From assembly GCA_017347485.1 (NCBI GenBank), contig AP021857.1, positions 2,213,390-2,277,389 of the forward strand: a stretch of DNA of 64,000 bases, given 5' to 3'. How positions within the stretch are numbered: the first letter of the stretch is position 1; each line of letters begins with the position of its first letter. Shown in pieces: positions 1 through 9,935 of the stretch. The notes beneath the pieces are model-generated. The model was not told where the DNA came from and ran no database searches. It saw only the letters and a program-made list of their open reading frames with translations. Source of the DNA: Candidatus Desulfobacillus denitrificans. Lineage in GTDB: Bacteria > Pseudomonadota > Gammaproteobacteria > Burkholderiales > Rhodocyclaceae. Made by a program: the position numbers and the translations under genes.

Positions 1-1
1 C

Positions 2-1456
2 TTCGGCTTGGCGGCCTGCGCGCTGGCATTGGCTCTGACCGGTTGTGCCGCCGTTGGCCCGAATTTCGTCAAGCCGACGCCCGCTGCGCCCAACGACTGG
101 ACGAGCTGGCGCAGCGGCGACGCTTCGCTGCGCATCCCGAGCGAAGCCACCCAGGCATTGCCGACCCAGTGGTGGCAGGCATTCAACGACGCGACCCTCG
201 ATGCCTTGCAGCGGCGTGCTTTCGATGCCAGCCCCGATCTGCAAACGGCCGCGCTGCGCTTCGCCCAGGCACGCGCGCAGCGCAGCACGGTGGCCGCGCA
301 GCGCGGGCCGGAAGTGGGCGCCAGCGGCAGCGCGACCCGCCAGCGCCAGAGCGAGAGCGGCGCCAGCACACGCATGATCGGCATCATGGGGGCCGGCCCG
401 GGCGTGACCGAGCTGCTGGCCGAGCCGTTCACGCTGTACCAGGCGGGTTTCGACGCTTCGTGGGAACTGGATTTGTGGGGCCGCGTGCGCCGCTCCGTAG
501 AAGCCGCTGACGCCGATGTCGGCCAACAGGCTGCGCTGCTGGACCTGGCCCGCCTCAGCCTGGCCAGCGACGTGGCGCGCCATTACTTCGAGCTGCGCAC
601 CGCCCAGCGGCAGAGTCGCTTGATGCGCGAGGACGTCGCCGCGCTGGAAGATCGCGCCGGGCTGCTACAGGCGCGTGTCGAGGGCGGCGTGCTCGATCAC
701 ACCGACCTGCAACGCCAGCGCGCCGAACTGGCCGCGCTCAAGGCGCAACTGCCGCCGCTGCTGGCACAGGAAGCCGCCAGCGCCAACCAGATCGCCCTGC
801 TGCTGGGCGAGCGCCCCGGTGCGCTGCAAGCCGAACTGGCGCCGCGCGACGCTGACGTCAGGACCTCGCTGCCCGATCTTGCCCTCGGCCTGCCATCCGA
901 AGTGGCGCTGCGCCGCCCCGACATCCGCGCCGCCGAAGCGCGCCTGCACAGCGCCACCGCCAGTATCGGCATTGCCAAGGCCAATCTGTACCCCAGCATC
1001 CGGCTTGGCGCGAAGTTCGGGTTCGAGTCCTACCTCTCCGGCGAATTTGCCGACTGGGGCAGCCGCATCTGGTCGGTCGGCCCCAGCCTCAGCCTGCCGA
1101 TCTTCGATCATGGCCGGCGCACAGCCACCGTGCAACTGCGCGAACTGCAACAGCAGGAGGCGGCCATCAACTATCAGCAGACCGTGCTGAAAGCCTGGCA
1201 GGAAATCGACGATGCGCTGTCCGCCTACAGCGCTGAACAACAGCAGGCGCGGGAACTGAAAGCCCGCAGCGACGCGGCCAGCGATGCCTATCAGCTTGCC
1301 CAGGCGCGCTATGACGGCGGCGCCACCGACTACACCGCCGTGCTCGACAGCCAGCGCAGCTATCTGCAGGCCCGTCGAGATCTGGCCGCCAACCAGGGCA
1401 GGCTGGCAGCGCGCTTCATCACGGTGAACAAGGCATTGGGAAATGGACCCCTGTGA
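2..1456 (+). CDS. Outer-membrane efflux lipoprotein, NodT/TolC type (5' end cut)
   Basis: Outer-membrane channel of a tripartite drug exporter. The gene runs in from the left edge, so its start codon is not visible. The first residues show a signal peptide h-region ending in a lipobox LTGC followed by AAVGPNF, as in RND/ABC outer-membrane factors of the NodT family. Two OEP repeats follow, with the usual helical, Ala/Gln/Arg-rich stretches and the family motif LRRPDIRAAEARL near residue 300. About 482 residues are visible, essentially full length. It lies 93 bp upstream of the HlyD adaptor gene and is probably the first gene of the efflux operon continuing to 6501. Confidence 0.88.
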   Translation, partial: FGLAACALALALTGCAAVGPNFVKPTPAAPNDWTSWRSGDASLRIPSEATQALPTQWWQAFNDATLDALQRRAFDASPDLQTAALRFAQARAQRSTVAAQRGPEVGASGSATRQRQSESGASTRMIGIMGAGPGVTELLAEPFTLYQAGFDASWELDLWGRVRRSVEAADADVGQQAALLDLARLSLASDVARHYFELRTAQRQSRLMREDVAALEDRAGLLQARVEGGVLDHTDLQRQRAELAALKAQLPPLLAQEAASANQIALLLGERPGALQAELAPRDADVRTSLPDLALGLPSEVALRRPDIRAAEARLHSATASIGIAKANLYPSIRLGAKFGFESYLSGEFADWGSRIWSVGPSLSLPIFDHGRRTATVQLRELQQQEAAINYQQTVLKAWQEIDDALSAYSAEQQQARELKARSDAASDAYQLAQARYDGGATDYTAVLDSQRSYLQARRDLAANQGRLAARFITVNKALGNGPL

Positions 1457-1549
1457 CCCGCTCGCGGCGCATCCGCGATCTCGTTCGACCGACCCGGAAC
1501 ATCTGCCTACGCTGTCCGTACCGCCCACTTCCTCCACTCGTTGAACGCC

Positions 1550-2623
1550 ATGGCCATCTCCCTCAAGAACAAACTGATTCCCGTCGTCGTCGTCGCCGTG
1601 CTGGCCCTGGCCGGCTGGTACGCCTGGCAGTGGTTCTCCGCTGGCAGTGAGAACGAGGCCTTCATCGGCAGCAATGGCCGCATCGAAGCCACGGAGGTGG
1701 ACGTCGCCACGAAAATGGCCGGCCGGGTGGGCGACATCCTGGTCGAGGAAGGTGCCTTCGTGAAGTCCGGCCAGGTTCTCGCGACCATGCAGGTGCAGAC
1801 GCTGGAGGCGCAGCTGCGCGAAGCCAAGGCCCAGCGGCAGCAGGCGGTCAACGGCGTGGCCAGCGCTCTGGCGCAATGGGCAATGCGCCAGAGCGACAAG
1901 ACCGCCCTGATCGCACAGGTGCGCCGCGCCGAGGCCGAACTCAACGCGGCCAAGCGCCGGCTGGCGCGCTCCGAGACACTGGTCAAGGGAGGGTTTACCT
2001 CCTCCCAGACCCTGGACGATGATCGTGCCCGCACGGAAAGTGCCGAGGCCTCCGTGGCCGCTGCCCAGGCGCAGGTGGCGTCGGCCGATTCGTCCATCGC
2101 CGCCGCACGCACGCAGATCGTCGGCGCACAGTCCCAGGTCGAGGCCGTCGATGCCACCCTGGAGCGCATCCAGGCCGAGATCGACGACAGCCAGCTCAAG
2201 GCGCCGCGCGATGGCCGCGTGCAGTTCCGCGTGGCGCAGCCCGGCGAGGTGCTCGGTGCGGGCGGCCGGGTGCTGAACATGATCGATGTCTCGGATGTCT
2301 ACATGACCTTCTTCCTGCCGACCGAGGCGGCCGGCCGGCTCGCGCTCGGCTCGGAAGTGCGTATCGTGCTGGACGCCGCGCCCGACTATGTGATTCCGGC
2401 CAAGGTCTCCTTCATCGCCAGCGCGGCGCAGTTCACGCCCAAGACAGTGGAGACCGCCAGCGAGCGCGAGAAGCTGATGTTCCGCGTGCGTGCGCGGATC
2501 GACCGCGAACTGCTGCTCAAGCACCTGGAGCACGTCAAGACCGGCCTGCCGGGCGAGGCCTGGGTGCGTCTTGATCCTTCGCAGGAATGGCCGGCCCGCC
2601 TGGCGTTGAAGGCGCGGCCATGA
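1550..2623 (+). CDS. HlyD-family membrane-fusion adaptor (YhiI/YbhG-like)
   Basis: Periplasmic adaptor linking the ABC exporter to the outer-membrane factor. It has one N-terminal membrane anchor (about residues 5–25), then a biotinyl-lipoyl half ([18 protein letters not shown]), a long Ala/Gln-rich coiled-coil hairpin and the second lipoyl half with a beta-barrel domain. ATG at 1550 is preferred over an in-frame TTG at 1541 because it places the n-region directly before the membrane segment. The stop overlaps the next ATG by four bases (ATGA at 2620), which indicates translational coupling with the ABC gene. Confidence 0.9.
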   Translation: MAISLKNKLIPVVVVAVLALAGWYAWQWFSAGSENEAFIGSNGRIEATEVDVATKMAGRVGDILVEEGAFVKSGQVLATMQVQTLEAQLREAKAQRQQAVNGVASALAQWAMRQSDKTALIAQVRRAEAELNAAKRRLARSETLVKGGFTSSQTLDDDRARTESAEASVAAAQAQVASADSSIAAARTQIVGAQSQVEAVDATLERIQAEIDDSQLKAPRDGRVQFRVAQPGEVLGAGGRVLNMIDVSDVYMTFFLPTEAAGRLALGSEVRIVLDAAPDYVIPAKVSFIASAAQFTPKTVETASEREKLMFRVRARIDRELLLKHLEHVKTGLPGEAWVRLDPSQEWPARLALKARP

Positions 2624-5370
2624 CGCAGGTCTCCCCAGCGCCCGAGGTCGTGCGCCTGGAGCAGGTGCGGCTGCACTACGGCAAGGTGCAGGCCCTGGCC
2701 GGCATCACGCTGGACATCCCGTCCGGCCGTATGGTCGGCCTGATCGGGCCGGACGGCGTGGGCAAGTCCAGCCTGCTGTCGCTGGTGGCTGGCGCGCGCG
2801 CCGTGCAGGAGGGGCGTGTGCAAGTGCTGGGCGGCGACATGTCCAGCCGCCGCCATCGCGACGCCGTTTGCCCGCGCATCGCCTACATGCCGCAGGGCTT
2901 GGGCAAGAACCTGTACCCGACGCTCTCGGTGGAGGAGAACCTGCAGTTCTTCGCGCGCCTGTTCGGTCACGACGCCGCCGAACGGCGTCGACGCATAGAC
3001 GACCTCACCAACGCCACGGGCTTGCGCAAGTTTCTCAGCCGGCCAGTGGGAAAGCTCTCCGGCGGCATGAAGCAGAAGCTGGGCCTGTGTTGCGCGCTGA
3101 TCCACGACCCGGACCTGCTGATCCTGGACGAGCCGACCACGGGCGTGGACCCGCTGGCGCGCGCGCAGTTCTGGGACCTGATCGCGCGCATCCGCCAGGA
3201 CCGGCCAGGCATGAGCGTGATCGTTGCCACGGCCTACATGGACGAGGCCCAGCGCTTTGATTGGCTGGTGGCCATGGACGACGGGCAGGTGCTCGCGACA
3301 GGTACGCCGCAGGAATTGCTGGCGCGTACCGGCAGCGATTCGCTGGAGGCCGCCTTCATTGCGCTGCTGCCCGAGGACAGGAAGCGTGGCCACGCAGACG
3401 TCGTGATCCCCCCGCTGCAGGCGTCGGAGGACGACATCGCCATCGAGGCGCAGGATCTGACGATGCGCTTCGGCGATTTCGTCGCGGTGGATCACGTGTC
3501 GTTCCGCATCCGTCGCGGCGAGATTTTCGGCTTCCTCGGCTCCAACGGCTGCGGCAAGAGCACGACGATGAAGATGCTCACCGGGCTGCTCGAAGCGAGC
3601 GAAGGCCGGGCCTGGCTGTTCGGCCACGAGGTGAATTCGAAGGACATCGCCACCCGCCGCCGCGTAGGCTACATGTCCCAGGCCTTCTCGCTCTATGGCG
3701 AGTTGACGGTGCGGCAGAACCTGGCGCTGCACGCGCGCCTGTTCCAGGTGCCCGAGGACGAGATTCCCGAGCGGGTGGCCGAGATGGAGCAGCGCTTCGA
3801 TCTTGCCGGGGTGCGGGACAACCTGCCAGCGAGCATGCCGCTGGGCCTGCGCCAGCGCCTGTCGCTGGCCGTGGCGATGGTGCACAAGCCCGAATTGCTG
3901 ATTCTGGACGAGCCGACTTCGGGTGTGGACCCGGTCGCGCGCGACGCCTTCTGGCGGCTGCTGGTGGAGCTCTCGCGCCGCGACAAGGTGACGATCTTCA
4001 TCTCCACCCACTTCATGAACGAGGCCGAGCGCTGCGACCGCATGTCGATGATGCACGCGGGCAAGGTGCTCGACAGCGACGCACCCGCGAAGCTGGTTGA
4101 AAAGCGCGGTGCGCAGACCCTGGAAGAGGCGTTCATCGGCTACCTGATCGAGGCCGATGGCGGCGCACCGATGGCCGAGGCGCCCGCCGTTGTCGCAGCG
4201 GCGCCGGACCTGCAGCAGGCTGCGCCCGCGCACCGCCGGCGCAGCCGCTTCAACCTGCGGCGCCTGGTCAGCTACCTGTGGCGCGAGTCGCTGGAGCTGC
4301 AGCGCGATCCTGTCCGCGCCACATTGGCATTGGCCGGCTCGCTGATCCTGATGCTCGTGATGGGCTTCGGCATCAGCATGGACGTGAACGACCTGAGCTA
4401 CGCCGTGCTGGATCGCGATCAGTCCAGCTTGAGCGAGAGCTACAAACTGAGCCTGTCCGGCTCGCGCTACTTCGTGGAGCAGCCGCCGATCACCGACTAC
4501 GCGGACATGGATCGCCGGCTGGCCAGCGGCGAGCTGAGTCTGGCGCTGGAGATCCCGCCCGGCTTCGACCGTGACGTGATGCGCGGGCGCGAGGTGGCGA
4601 TCGGCGCCTGGATCGACGGCGCCATGCCATCCCGGGCAGAGACCGTCATGGGCTACGTGCAGGGCATCCACCAGCACTGGCTGACCGAGCAGGCGACCAC
4701 GCGTGGCAACGGCCCAGCGGCCGGGCTGGCCGACATCGAGACGCGCTTTCGCTACAACCCGGACGTCAAGAGCCTGCCGGCGATGGTGCCGGCGGTCGTT
4801 CCCCTGGTGCTGCTGATGCTGCCGGCCATGCTCACGGCGCTGGCCGTGGTACGCGAGAAGGAGACCGGCTCGATCATCAACCTGTACGTCACGCCGGTCA
4901 CCCGCATCGAGTTCCTGCTTGGCAAGCAACTGCCCTATGTGGCGCTGGCCGTGCTGAACTTCCTGCTCATGACGCTGCTGTCCGTGACCGTCTTCGGGGT
5001 TCCGGTCAAGGGCAGCTTCATCACCCTGCTGCTCGCTGCGGTGGTCTTCAGCTTCTGTTCCACCGGCTTGGGCCTGCTGGCGTCGAGCGTCACCAAAAGC
5101 CAGGTCGCGGCGATGTTCTTCGCCATGGTCGGCACGGTCATGCCGGCCATGCAGTTCTCCGGAATGAACGACCCGGTCTCCTCGCTGCAGGGCGGTGCGC
5201 GCATGCTGGGCCAGATCTACCCGGCCACCCACATGATCGATGTCAGCCGCGGCGTGTTCAACAAGGCACTGCACTTCGGCGACCTAGTCGCCTCGCTCAT
5301 TCCCATGCTGATCGCCGCGCCGCTCATTGTGGGTGCCTCGATCCTGCTGCTGCGCAAACAGGAGCGTTGA
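2620..5370 (+). CDS. rbbA: RbbA-type ABC protein: two ATPase domains fused to an ABC-2 permease
   Basis: A 916-residue fusion with the E. coli RbbA architecture. ATPase domain 1 has Walker [10 protein letters not shown], signature LSGGMKQKL and Walker [14 protein letters not shown]. ATPase domain 2 has Walker [11 protein letters not shown] and Walker [14 protein letters not shown], but its signature is degenerate (PLGLRQRL instead of LSGGQ), so one composite ATP site is probably weak. An ABC-2 membrane domain follows from about residue 560, with one TM helix, a large periplasmic loop and five C-terminal helices. The gene is coupled to the adaptor upstream and lies 3 bp from the next permease. 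Substrate unknown; cationic or hydrophobic drugs are the usual guess for YhiI–RbbA–YhhJ systems. Confidence 0.88.
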   Translation: MTQVSPAPEVVRLEQVRLHYGKVQALAGITLDIPSGRMVGLIGPDGVGKSSLLSLVAGARAVQEGRVQVLGGDMSSRRHRDAVCPRIAYMPQGLGKNLYPTLSVEENLQFFARLFGHDAAERRRRIDDLTNATGLRKFLSRPVGKLSGGMKQKLGLCCALIHDPDLLILDEPTTGVDPLARAQFWDLIARIRQDRPGMSVIVATAYMDEAQRFDWLVAMDDGQVLATGTPQELLARTGSDSLEAAFIALLPEDRKRGHADVVIPPLQASEDDIAIEAQDLTMRFGDFVAVDHVSFRIRRGEIFGFLGSNGCGKSTTMKMLTGLLEASEGRAWLFGHEVNSKDIATRRRVGYMSQAFSLYGELTVRQNLALHARLFQVPEDEIPERVAEMEQRFDLAGVRDNLPASMPLGLRQRLSLAVAMVHKPELLILDEPTSGVDPVARDAFWRLLVELSRRDKVTIFISTHFMNEAERCDRMSMMHAGKVLDSDAPAKLVEKRGAQTLEEAFIGYLIEADGGAPMAEAPAVVAAAPDLQQAAPAHRRRSRFNLRRLVSYLWRESLELQRDPVRATLALAGSLILMLVMGFGISMDVNDLSYAVLDRDQSSLSESYKLSLSGSRYFVEQPPITDYADMDRRLASGELSLALEIPPGFDRDVMRGREVAIGAWIDGAMPSRAETVMGYVQGIHQHWLTEQATTRGNGPAAGLADIETRFRYNPDVKSLPAMVPAVVPLVLLMLPAMLTALAVVREKETGSIINLYVTPVTRIEFLLGKQLPYVALAVLNFLLMTLLSVTVFGVPVKGSFITLLLAAVVFSFCSTGLGLLASSVTKSQVAAMFFAMVGTVMPAMQFSGMNDPVSSLQGGARMLGQIYPATHMIDVSRGVFNKALHFGDLVASLIPMLIAAPLIVGASILLLRKQER

Positions 5371-5373
5371 GCC

Positions 5374-6501
5374 ATGCGCCAATTCCTCTCCAACACCTGG
5401 CGCCTGGGCATCAAGGAGCTGTGGAGCCTGCGGCGCGACCCGACTATGCTGGTGCTGATCGCCTTTGTGTTCACCCTGGGCGTGTACGCCGGCGCCACGG
5501 CCATGCCCGAGACGCTGAACAACGCGTCCATCGCGATCGTGGACGAGGACCAGTCGCCGCTATCGCAACGCATTGTCTCGGCCCTGTATCCACCGCAGTT
5601 CAGCAAGCCGAAGATGATCGAGTGGTCGCAGATGGATCGCGGCATGGACGTGGGGCTATACACCTTCGTGATGGTGATCCCGCGCAACTTCCAGCGCGAC
5701 CTGCTGGCGGGCCGCTCGCCCCAAATCCAGCTCAACGTGGATGCCACGCGCATGAGCCAGGCCTTCATGGGCAGCGGCTACGTGCAGCAGATCGTCATGG
5801 GTGAGATCGGCGAATTCGCCCAGCGTTACCGGGCCAGCGCCGTGCCGCCGGTGGATCTGGCCCTGCGGGTGCGTTTCAATCCCGCGCTGCAGCCGTCCTG
5901 GTTCGGCAGTCTGGTGGAGGTCATCGACTACATCACCATGCTGTCCATCATCCTGGCCGGCGCGGCGCTGATCCGCGAGCGCGAGCACGGCACCATCGAG
6001 CACCTGCTGGTCATGCCGGTGACGCCCGCGCAGATCATGCTGGCCAAGGTCTGGCCCATGGGGCTCGTGGTTCTGCTGGCGTGCTGGGTGTCGATCACCT
6101 TCGTCGTGCGCGGGTTGCTGCACGTGCCGGTGGCCGGCTCGTTGCCGCTGTTTTTCGCGGGCGCGGCGCTGTGCGTATTTGCCACGACCGCCATGGGCAT
6201 CTTCATGGCCACGGTGGCGCGCAACATGCCGCAGTTCGGCATGCTGATGATCCTGATCATCCTGCCGTTGCAGCTGCTCTCGGGCGGCAGCTCCCCGCGC
6301 GAGAGCATGCCCGAGCTGGTGCAGGACATCATGCTGCTGGCGCCGACCACGCACTTCGTGAAGCTGGGGCAGGCCATCCTGTTCCGTGGCGCCGGACTGG
6401 ACGTGGTGTGGCCGCAGTTCGTGGCGCTGGCGCTGATCGGCGGCGTGCTGTTCGCGCTGTCGCTGCAGCGCTTTCGCAAAACCATCGCGCAGATGGCCTG
6501 A
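5374..6501 (+). CDS. ABC-2 type permease (YhhJ-like)
   Basis: Second membrane subunit of the exporter, 375 residues: one N-terminal helix, a periplasmic domain of about 150 residues, then five to six helices from about residue 185, with the family motif REREHGTIEHLLVMP before the TM bundle. It follows the fused ABC gene after 3 bp. Bases 6369–6463 at the end of this gene reappear, inverted and slightly diverged, at 8254–8350, so a second related permease gene once contributed DNA to this locus. Confidence 0.9.
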   Translation: MRQFLSNTWRLGIKELWSLRRDPTMLVLIAFVFTLGVYAGATAMPETLNNASIAIVDEDQSPLSQRIVSALYPPQFSKPKMIEWSQMDRGMDVGLYTFVMVIPRNFQRDLLAGRSPQIQLNVDATRMSQAFMGSGYVQQIVMGEIGEFAQRYRASAVPPVDLALRVRFNPALQPSWFGSLVEVIDYITMLSIILAGAALIREREHGTIEHLLVMPVTPAQIMLAKVWPMGLVVLLACWVSITFVVRGLLHVPVAGSLPLFFAGAALCVFATTAMGIFMATVARNMPQFGMLMILIILPLQLLSGGSSPRESMPELVQDIMLLAPTTHFVKLGQAILFRGAGLDVVWPQFVALALIGGVLFALSLQRFRKTIAQMA

Positions 6502-6551
6502 CCATGGAACAGCGCATCTGCCTCGCTCAACCTGACCCCCGGAACAATGCC

Positions 6552-7037
6552 ATGTACTCAAGACTTCTGGTGCCGCTTGACCGCAGTGCGACCGCCCATC
6601 ATGCCCTGGATCATGCGGCCGTCCTGGCGCGCATGAGCGGCGCGACCATCGTGCTGCTGCACGTTATCGAAGAGTCGAAACACGCCAGCGGCTTCGAACC
6701 ACCCAAGGTCTACATTGAGGAAGTCCGGCCCGGCTTCCTGGCTGCCGGCCAGGCATTGCTTGACCAGGCTGCGCAGCGCCTGCGCCAGGATGGCATCGCG
6801 GTTGAGACCGTTTTGCTGGAGAGCAAGGGCGAGCGTGCATCAACCCTCATCGTCCAACAGGCCGACACCTCGCGCTGCGACCTGATCGTTCTGGGCACCC
6901 ATGGCCGCCGCGGCATCAACCGTGTGATGCTGGGCAGCGATGCCGAGCAGGTGGCGCGGTTGGCAGCCGTGCCCGTCATGCTCGTGCGTCAGAGCCATCT
7001 GGCAATGGCACGCCCGAGCGAGGCCGGGGAGAAATAA
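6552..7037 (+). CDS. Universal stress protein, UspA family
   Basis: 161-residue single-domain Usp. It begins YSRLLVPLDRS, with the family's Asp after the first beta strand, and carries the ATP-binding signature GTHGRRGINRVMLGS, so it probably belongs to the ATP-binding UspFG/MJ0577 group. ATG at 6552 matches the family start; an ATG at 6504 would add 16 unrelated residues. It sits 50 bp behind the ABC permease and directly before the LpxR-like gene on the same strand. It probably has a stress role; the partner is unknown. Confidence 0.9.
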   Translation: MYSRLLVPLDRSATAHHALDHAAVLARMSGATIVLLHVIEESKHASGFEPPKVYIEEVRPGFLAAGQALLDQAAQRLRQDGIAVETVLLESKGERASTLIVQQADTSRCDLIVLGTHGRRGINRVMLGSDAEQVARLAAVPVMLVRQSHLAMARPSEAGEK

Positions 7038-8126
7038 GTGAGAAGTCGCTCGGCGCTGGCAGGCGCGAAGAGAACAACATGGGCCTGGTTATGGCTCGCG
7101 ATCTTGCCTGTGTCAGCCATTGCCGAAGAGCCGCATCGCGTTCAGTCGGTTTGCTCGGAACGGACACCGCTGCGCTCGACCGGCACGGTCAATCTGCGTA
7201 TCGACAACGACATGTTCGGTGGCGTGGGGCAGGATCAGGGCTACTCGAACGGCTTTCTGGTCAGCTGGGTCTCCCCCAATCTGGTCGATTACCGCAGTGA
7301 TCCGTGCCTGCCCGGGATCGTGCAGGCGTTGAATCGGGGTTTGGCGCTGTTGCAACCAGAGGGATTCGACGAACAGAACATGACCGTCGGGTTGGGCCAG
7401 ATGATGTACACCCCGACGGATCGGGAGCGTCGTGACCTCATCACCGACGATCGACCCTATGCCGGGGCCTTGATGTTCAGTCTCGGCTACAACGCCCGTC
7501 GCGGCGACAGCCTGCGCACATCGCAGCTTCGCCTTGGCGTGGTGGGGCCGGCTGCCCATGCCGGAGAGGTGCAGAACGAGTGGCATCGTCTGCTCGGCAT
7601 CGACAGGTTTCGGGGCTGGGACAACCAGCTGCACAACGAGCTGGTCGTGCAGTTGATCCATGAGCGTCGCACGCGTGTGATCCGACAGGAGAGCGCGACG
7701 GGCTGGGGTTGGGATCTCACCCGGCACTGGGGAGGGAGCCTGGGCAATTTCGCGACCTATGCGAACCTGGGCGGCGAACTGCGCTTCGGCCTGCGACTGC
7801 CCGACGACTTCGGAACCGCCCCCTTGCGCCCGGCCGGCGAGAACACGTCTCCCCTGCATGAGCCCACCAGCCATGCAGCAAGCGCGCATTTGTTCGTTGC
7901 CTACGATGCCCGTGCCGTCTTGTACGACATCACGCTCGATGGCAATACGTTTCGATCCAGCCACCGCGTGGACAAGCGCCCTTTCGTGGCTGACGTCGCT
8001 TACGGCGTTGCGATGTACCACGGGCGCTGGCGCATTGCCCTGGCGCGCTATCACCGAACCCGTGAGTTCCACGGACAAAAGGAAGTGCCGGTCTACGGCA
8101 CGCTCACCATCGGCAGGCGCTTCTAG
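7038..8126 (+). CDS. LpxR/DUF2219-family outer-membrane protein
   Basis: 362 residues with an N-terminal signal peptide ending near VSAIAEE. Motifs of the lipid A 3'-O-deacylase LpxR family (DUF2219) are visible: RIDNDMFGG followed by DQGYSNG near residues 55–75, DDRPYAGAL, and a C-terminal beta strand ending in GRRF. LpxR enzymes are 12-stranded outer-membrane barrels that remove the 3'-acyloxyacyl chain of lipid A; whether this member is active is not shown. The start is GTG at 7038, seven bases after a GGGAG Shine-Dalgarno that overlaps the end of the usp gene. Confidence 0.75.
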   Translation: MRSRSALAGAKRTTWAWLWLAILPVSAIAEEPHRVQSVCSERTPLRSTGTVNLRIDNDMFGGVGQDQGYSNGFLVSWVSPNLVDYRSDPCLPGIVQALNRGLALLQPEGFDEQNMTVGLGQMMYTPTDRERRDLITDDRPYAGALMFSLGYNARRGDSLRTSQLRLGVVGPAAHAGEVQNEWHRLLGIDRFRGWDNQLHNELVVQLIHERRTRVIRQESATGWGWDLTRHWGGSLGNFATYANLGGELRFGLRLPDDFGTAPLRPAGENTSPLHEPTSHAASAHLFVAYDARAVLYDITLDGNTFRSSHRVDKRPFVADVAYGVAMYHGRWRIALARYHRTREFHGQKEVPVYGTLTIGRRF

Positions 8127-8148
8127 GCGCCAGGACATGCGAGTACCC

Positions 8149-8250
8149 ATGAAACGATTGATCCTGCCTCTTCCCGGTAACGAAGCGTTGGCAGCGGCGC
8201 TGGCCAAGGCTTGCAATGGCGAGCTGGGTGGCATCGCAACACGCCGCTGC
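8149..8250 (+). pseudogene. Truncated ribose-phosphate pyrophosphokinase (N-terminal remnant)
   Basis: Starting at ATG 8149, about 33 codons read as the N-terminus of a PRPP synthetase-like protein (MKRLILPLPGNEALAAAL, then GELGGIATRR). The family continues with F-P-D-G-E, but here the frame runs into unrelated DNA after about 8247. The rest of the gene is missing, so this is a remnant at a rearrangement junction. The match is by memory of the family's N-terminal pattern. Confidence 0.6.
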
Positions 8251-8253
8251 CCG

Positions 8254-8350
8254 AGCGATAGCGCGAACAGCACGCCGCCGATCAGCAGCAGCGCCACGAA
8301 CTGCGGCCACACCACGTCCAGCCCGGCGCCGCGGAACAGGATGGCCTGAT
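8254..8350 (-). pseudogene. Inverted partial copy of an ABC permease gene 3' region
   Basis: Reverse-complemented, these bases match 6369–6463 of the ABC permease gene in this window with only a few differences. The minus strand reads QAILFRGAGLDVVWPQF followed by VALLLIGGVLFALSL, against QAILFRGAGLDVVWPQF and VALALIGGVLFALSL in the intact gene. Both ends break off abruptly: into the PRPP synthetase remnant on the left and a transposase remnant on the right. The differences imply an origin in a paralogous exporter locus, not a fresh duplication. Confidence 0.85.
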
Positions 8351-8624
8351 CCAGGGAACAGCACAGCAGCGCGACGTCGGCAGGCGTGTACAGGCGGACA
8401 AACGGGCAACGCGGCGCGCTGTAGTTCCTGACCAGCGGCATGCCCGCGCTCCAGCGCGAGACCAGCCGCGTGATCTGCGAGCGGCTGTAGCCGCTCAGGC
8501 GCCGCAGGTAGGCCAGCACAGGGCCGCGGTCCGCGCGCGGCAGCCGACGGTACTCGAACCGCCGCTCCCGGGTGCCCTCCAGACTCAATCCGCAGTGGCA
8601 TCTCGCGCCTGGCTTCAGGCTCAT
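8351..8624 (-). pseudogene. Transposase/integrase N-terminal remnant
   Basis: Minus-strand reading beginning at ATG 8624 (MSLKPGARC). It contains RLPRADRGPVLAYLRRLSGY, then SRSQITRLVSRW, then a stretch ending FVRLYTPADVALL. This is the helix-turn-helix N-terminus of a DDE-type transposase family often annotated as integrase, in which GYSRAQ-TRL and YT-AD-ALL are recognisable. The reading then fuses directly to the permease fragment at about 8350, and the catalytic DDE domain is absent. Assignment to a named IS family is not possible from this piece. Confidence 0.6.
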
Positions 8625-8651
8625 ACCTCGTTGGACAAGACTGCTAGTTGA

Positions 8652-8681
8652 CAACCAGTTTCCATTGATGGAAACTGGTTG
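8652..8681. promoter_or_regulatory. Perfect 13-bp inverted repeat, probable MarR operator
   Basis: Arms CAACCAGTTTCCA and TGGAAACTGGTTG are separated by TTGA and end two bases before the marR start codon at 8684. A TTGACA hexamer (8648–8653) overlaps the left arm. MarR dimers bind palindromes of this length in their own promoters, so negative autoregulation is the simplest reading. This is inference from position and symmetry. Confidence 0.75.
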
Positions 8682-8683
8682 CC

Positions 8684-9178
8684 ATGAATCGACGAAATCT
8701 ATCTCCTTCTGTACCTGACCCCAACGCCGTCGCAGTGACTGAATTGACCTTGGCGGTGTTTCGCCTGAACGGCGTATTGCTTCACTGGGGTGACAAGCTG
8801 GTCGTGCCGCTCGGTCTCACCAGTGCACGGTGGCAGGTGCTGGGTGCTATCGCCCTTGCCGACACGCCGCTGACGGCCCCCCAGGTGGGTGGATCCATGG
8901 GCGTCACGCGCCAGGGCGCACAAAAACAACTCAACCTGCTGGCTGAGCAGGGGCTTGTCAAACCGCACCCGAATCCAGCGAATCAGCGTTCGCCGTTCTA
9001 CGCCCTGACGCCGGAGGGTTGGGCTCGGTACCGCAAGGTCGATGCCCTCTGGGCCGCGCGGGCTGCCGAACTGGCTGCGCTAATCCCAGTCACCCAAGCC
9101 AGCACTGCCGCCCGAACGCTCGAATCCATGCGGCGCGCGTTGCAGACTGTTCCCCCATTTTCAAAGGCCCAACCATGA
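8684..9178 (+). CDS. MarR-family transcriptional regulator
   Basis: 164 residues with a winged helix-turn-helix: the recognition region reads TAPQVGGSMGVTRQGAQKQL and is followed by the wing near NPANQRSPFYALT. It probably senses a small ligand and controls itself and the small membrane protein downstream, whose ATG overlaps this stop (ATGA at 9175). A perfect palindrome lies immediately upstream. It may also control the efflux operon, but no second copy of the palindrome was seen there. Confidence 0.88.
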   Translation: MNRRNLSPSVPDPNAVAVTELTLAVFRLNGVLLHWGDKLVVPLGLTSARWQVLGAIALADTPLTAPQVGGSMGVTRQGAQKQLNLLAEQGLVKPHPNPANQRSPFYALTPEGWARYRKVDALWAARAAELAALIPVTQASTAARTLESMRRALQTVPPFSKAQP

Positions 9179-9639
9179 AATCGAAATTGCATGCCATCTT
9201 CGGAGCCGTCGCGATCCTTTGCATCACCACGTTCTGGCTCTCAACCCTCGTGTCAGAGCTTTTCATGGATCAGGCAAGTGTCGCTGCTGTCAAGAACGCG
9301 GTGTTGAGCGGTATGTGGCTTTTGATCCCGTCGATGGCGGCCACGGGCGGCAGTGGTTTTTCGCTCGCGAAGGGCCGTGGCGGCCGCCTTGTCGGTGTCA
9401 AGGGGAGGAGGATGAGGATCGTGGCGGCCAACGGCCTGCTGATACTGCTGCCCAGCGCATTCGTTCTGGCGTCGTGGGCCAATGCGGGGCGTTTCGACGG
9501 CATGTTCTATGCACTGCAAGGCGTGGAGTTGCTGGCCGGCGCTGTGAACTTTTCACTGCTTGCATTGAATATGCGCGACGGCCTCAAGCTGAGCGGTCGG
9601 CTCACCCCCAAACGATCCATGCCTGGATCTTCCCGCTGA
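9175..9639 (+). CDS. Small four-helix membrane protein of unknown function
   Basis: 154 residues with hydrophobic segments at about 7–27, 44–60, 82–102 and 110–132; the last part is basic (SGRLTPKRS). I do not recognise a named family. It is translationally coupled to the MarR gene by an ATGA overlap, so it is probably the regulator's target, perhaps a transport or membrane-integrity protein. Confidence 0.75.
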   Translation: MKSKLHAIFGAVAILCITTFWLSTLVSELFMDQASVAAVKNAVLSGMWLLIPSMAATGGSGFSLAKGRGGRLVGVKGRRMRIVAANGLLILLPSAFVLASWANAGRFDGMFYALQGVELLAGAVNFSLLALNMRDGLKLSGRLTPKRSMPGSSR

Positions 9640-9935
9640 TCCAGCTTGATCACGGCGAGTCCTGTGCCAGAAACTGCCTTCGAGCATCATTTCTGCGGCT
9701 GCCCTGTGCTCGGCCGCCACCACTACAGGCGTTGCCCGTCACAACCGACCGCGCCTGAATCGGTAATGCACCGCAGGTTGATGAGCGGACGGCAGCCGAT
9801 GTGAAAAGAGAGTGACAGAACTCCCGCCCCGTATCGACTATCCGATTGCGGTAATCGCAAGATCCAAAAAACTACGCATGATCCAAGGTATGACCTTGCC
9901 TGCCGTTAGACAGCAGAAACGACGTGCGACACACA
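9640..9935. other. Gene-free stretch, nothing recognised
   Basis: About 300 bases of lower GC than the surrounding core genes, between the accessory block and the tRNA terminator. No open frame with a plausible start and ribosome-binding site, no repeat and no clear promoter was seen. Confidence 0.5.

Noticed and set aside
5094..5118. AAAAGCCAGGTCGCGG in the fused ABC gene, resembling the motif's right block
   Set aside because: The second block (ACGGCG) is absent at the required distance.
8725..8745. CGCCGT followed by GTGACTGAATTG in the marR gene
   Set aside because: The two blocks are at the wrong spacing and the right block is incomplete; treated as chance.
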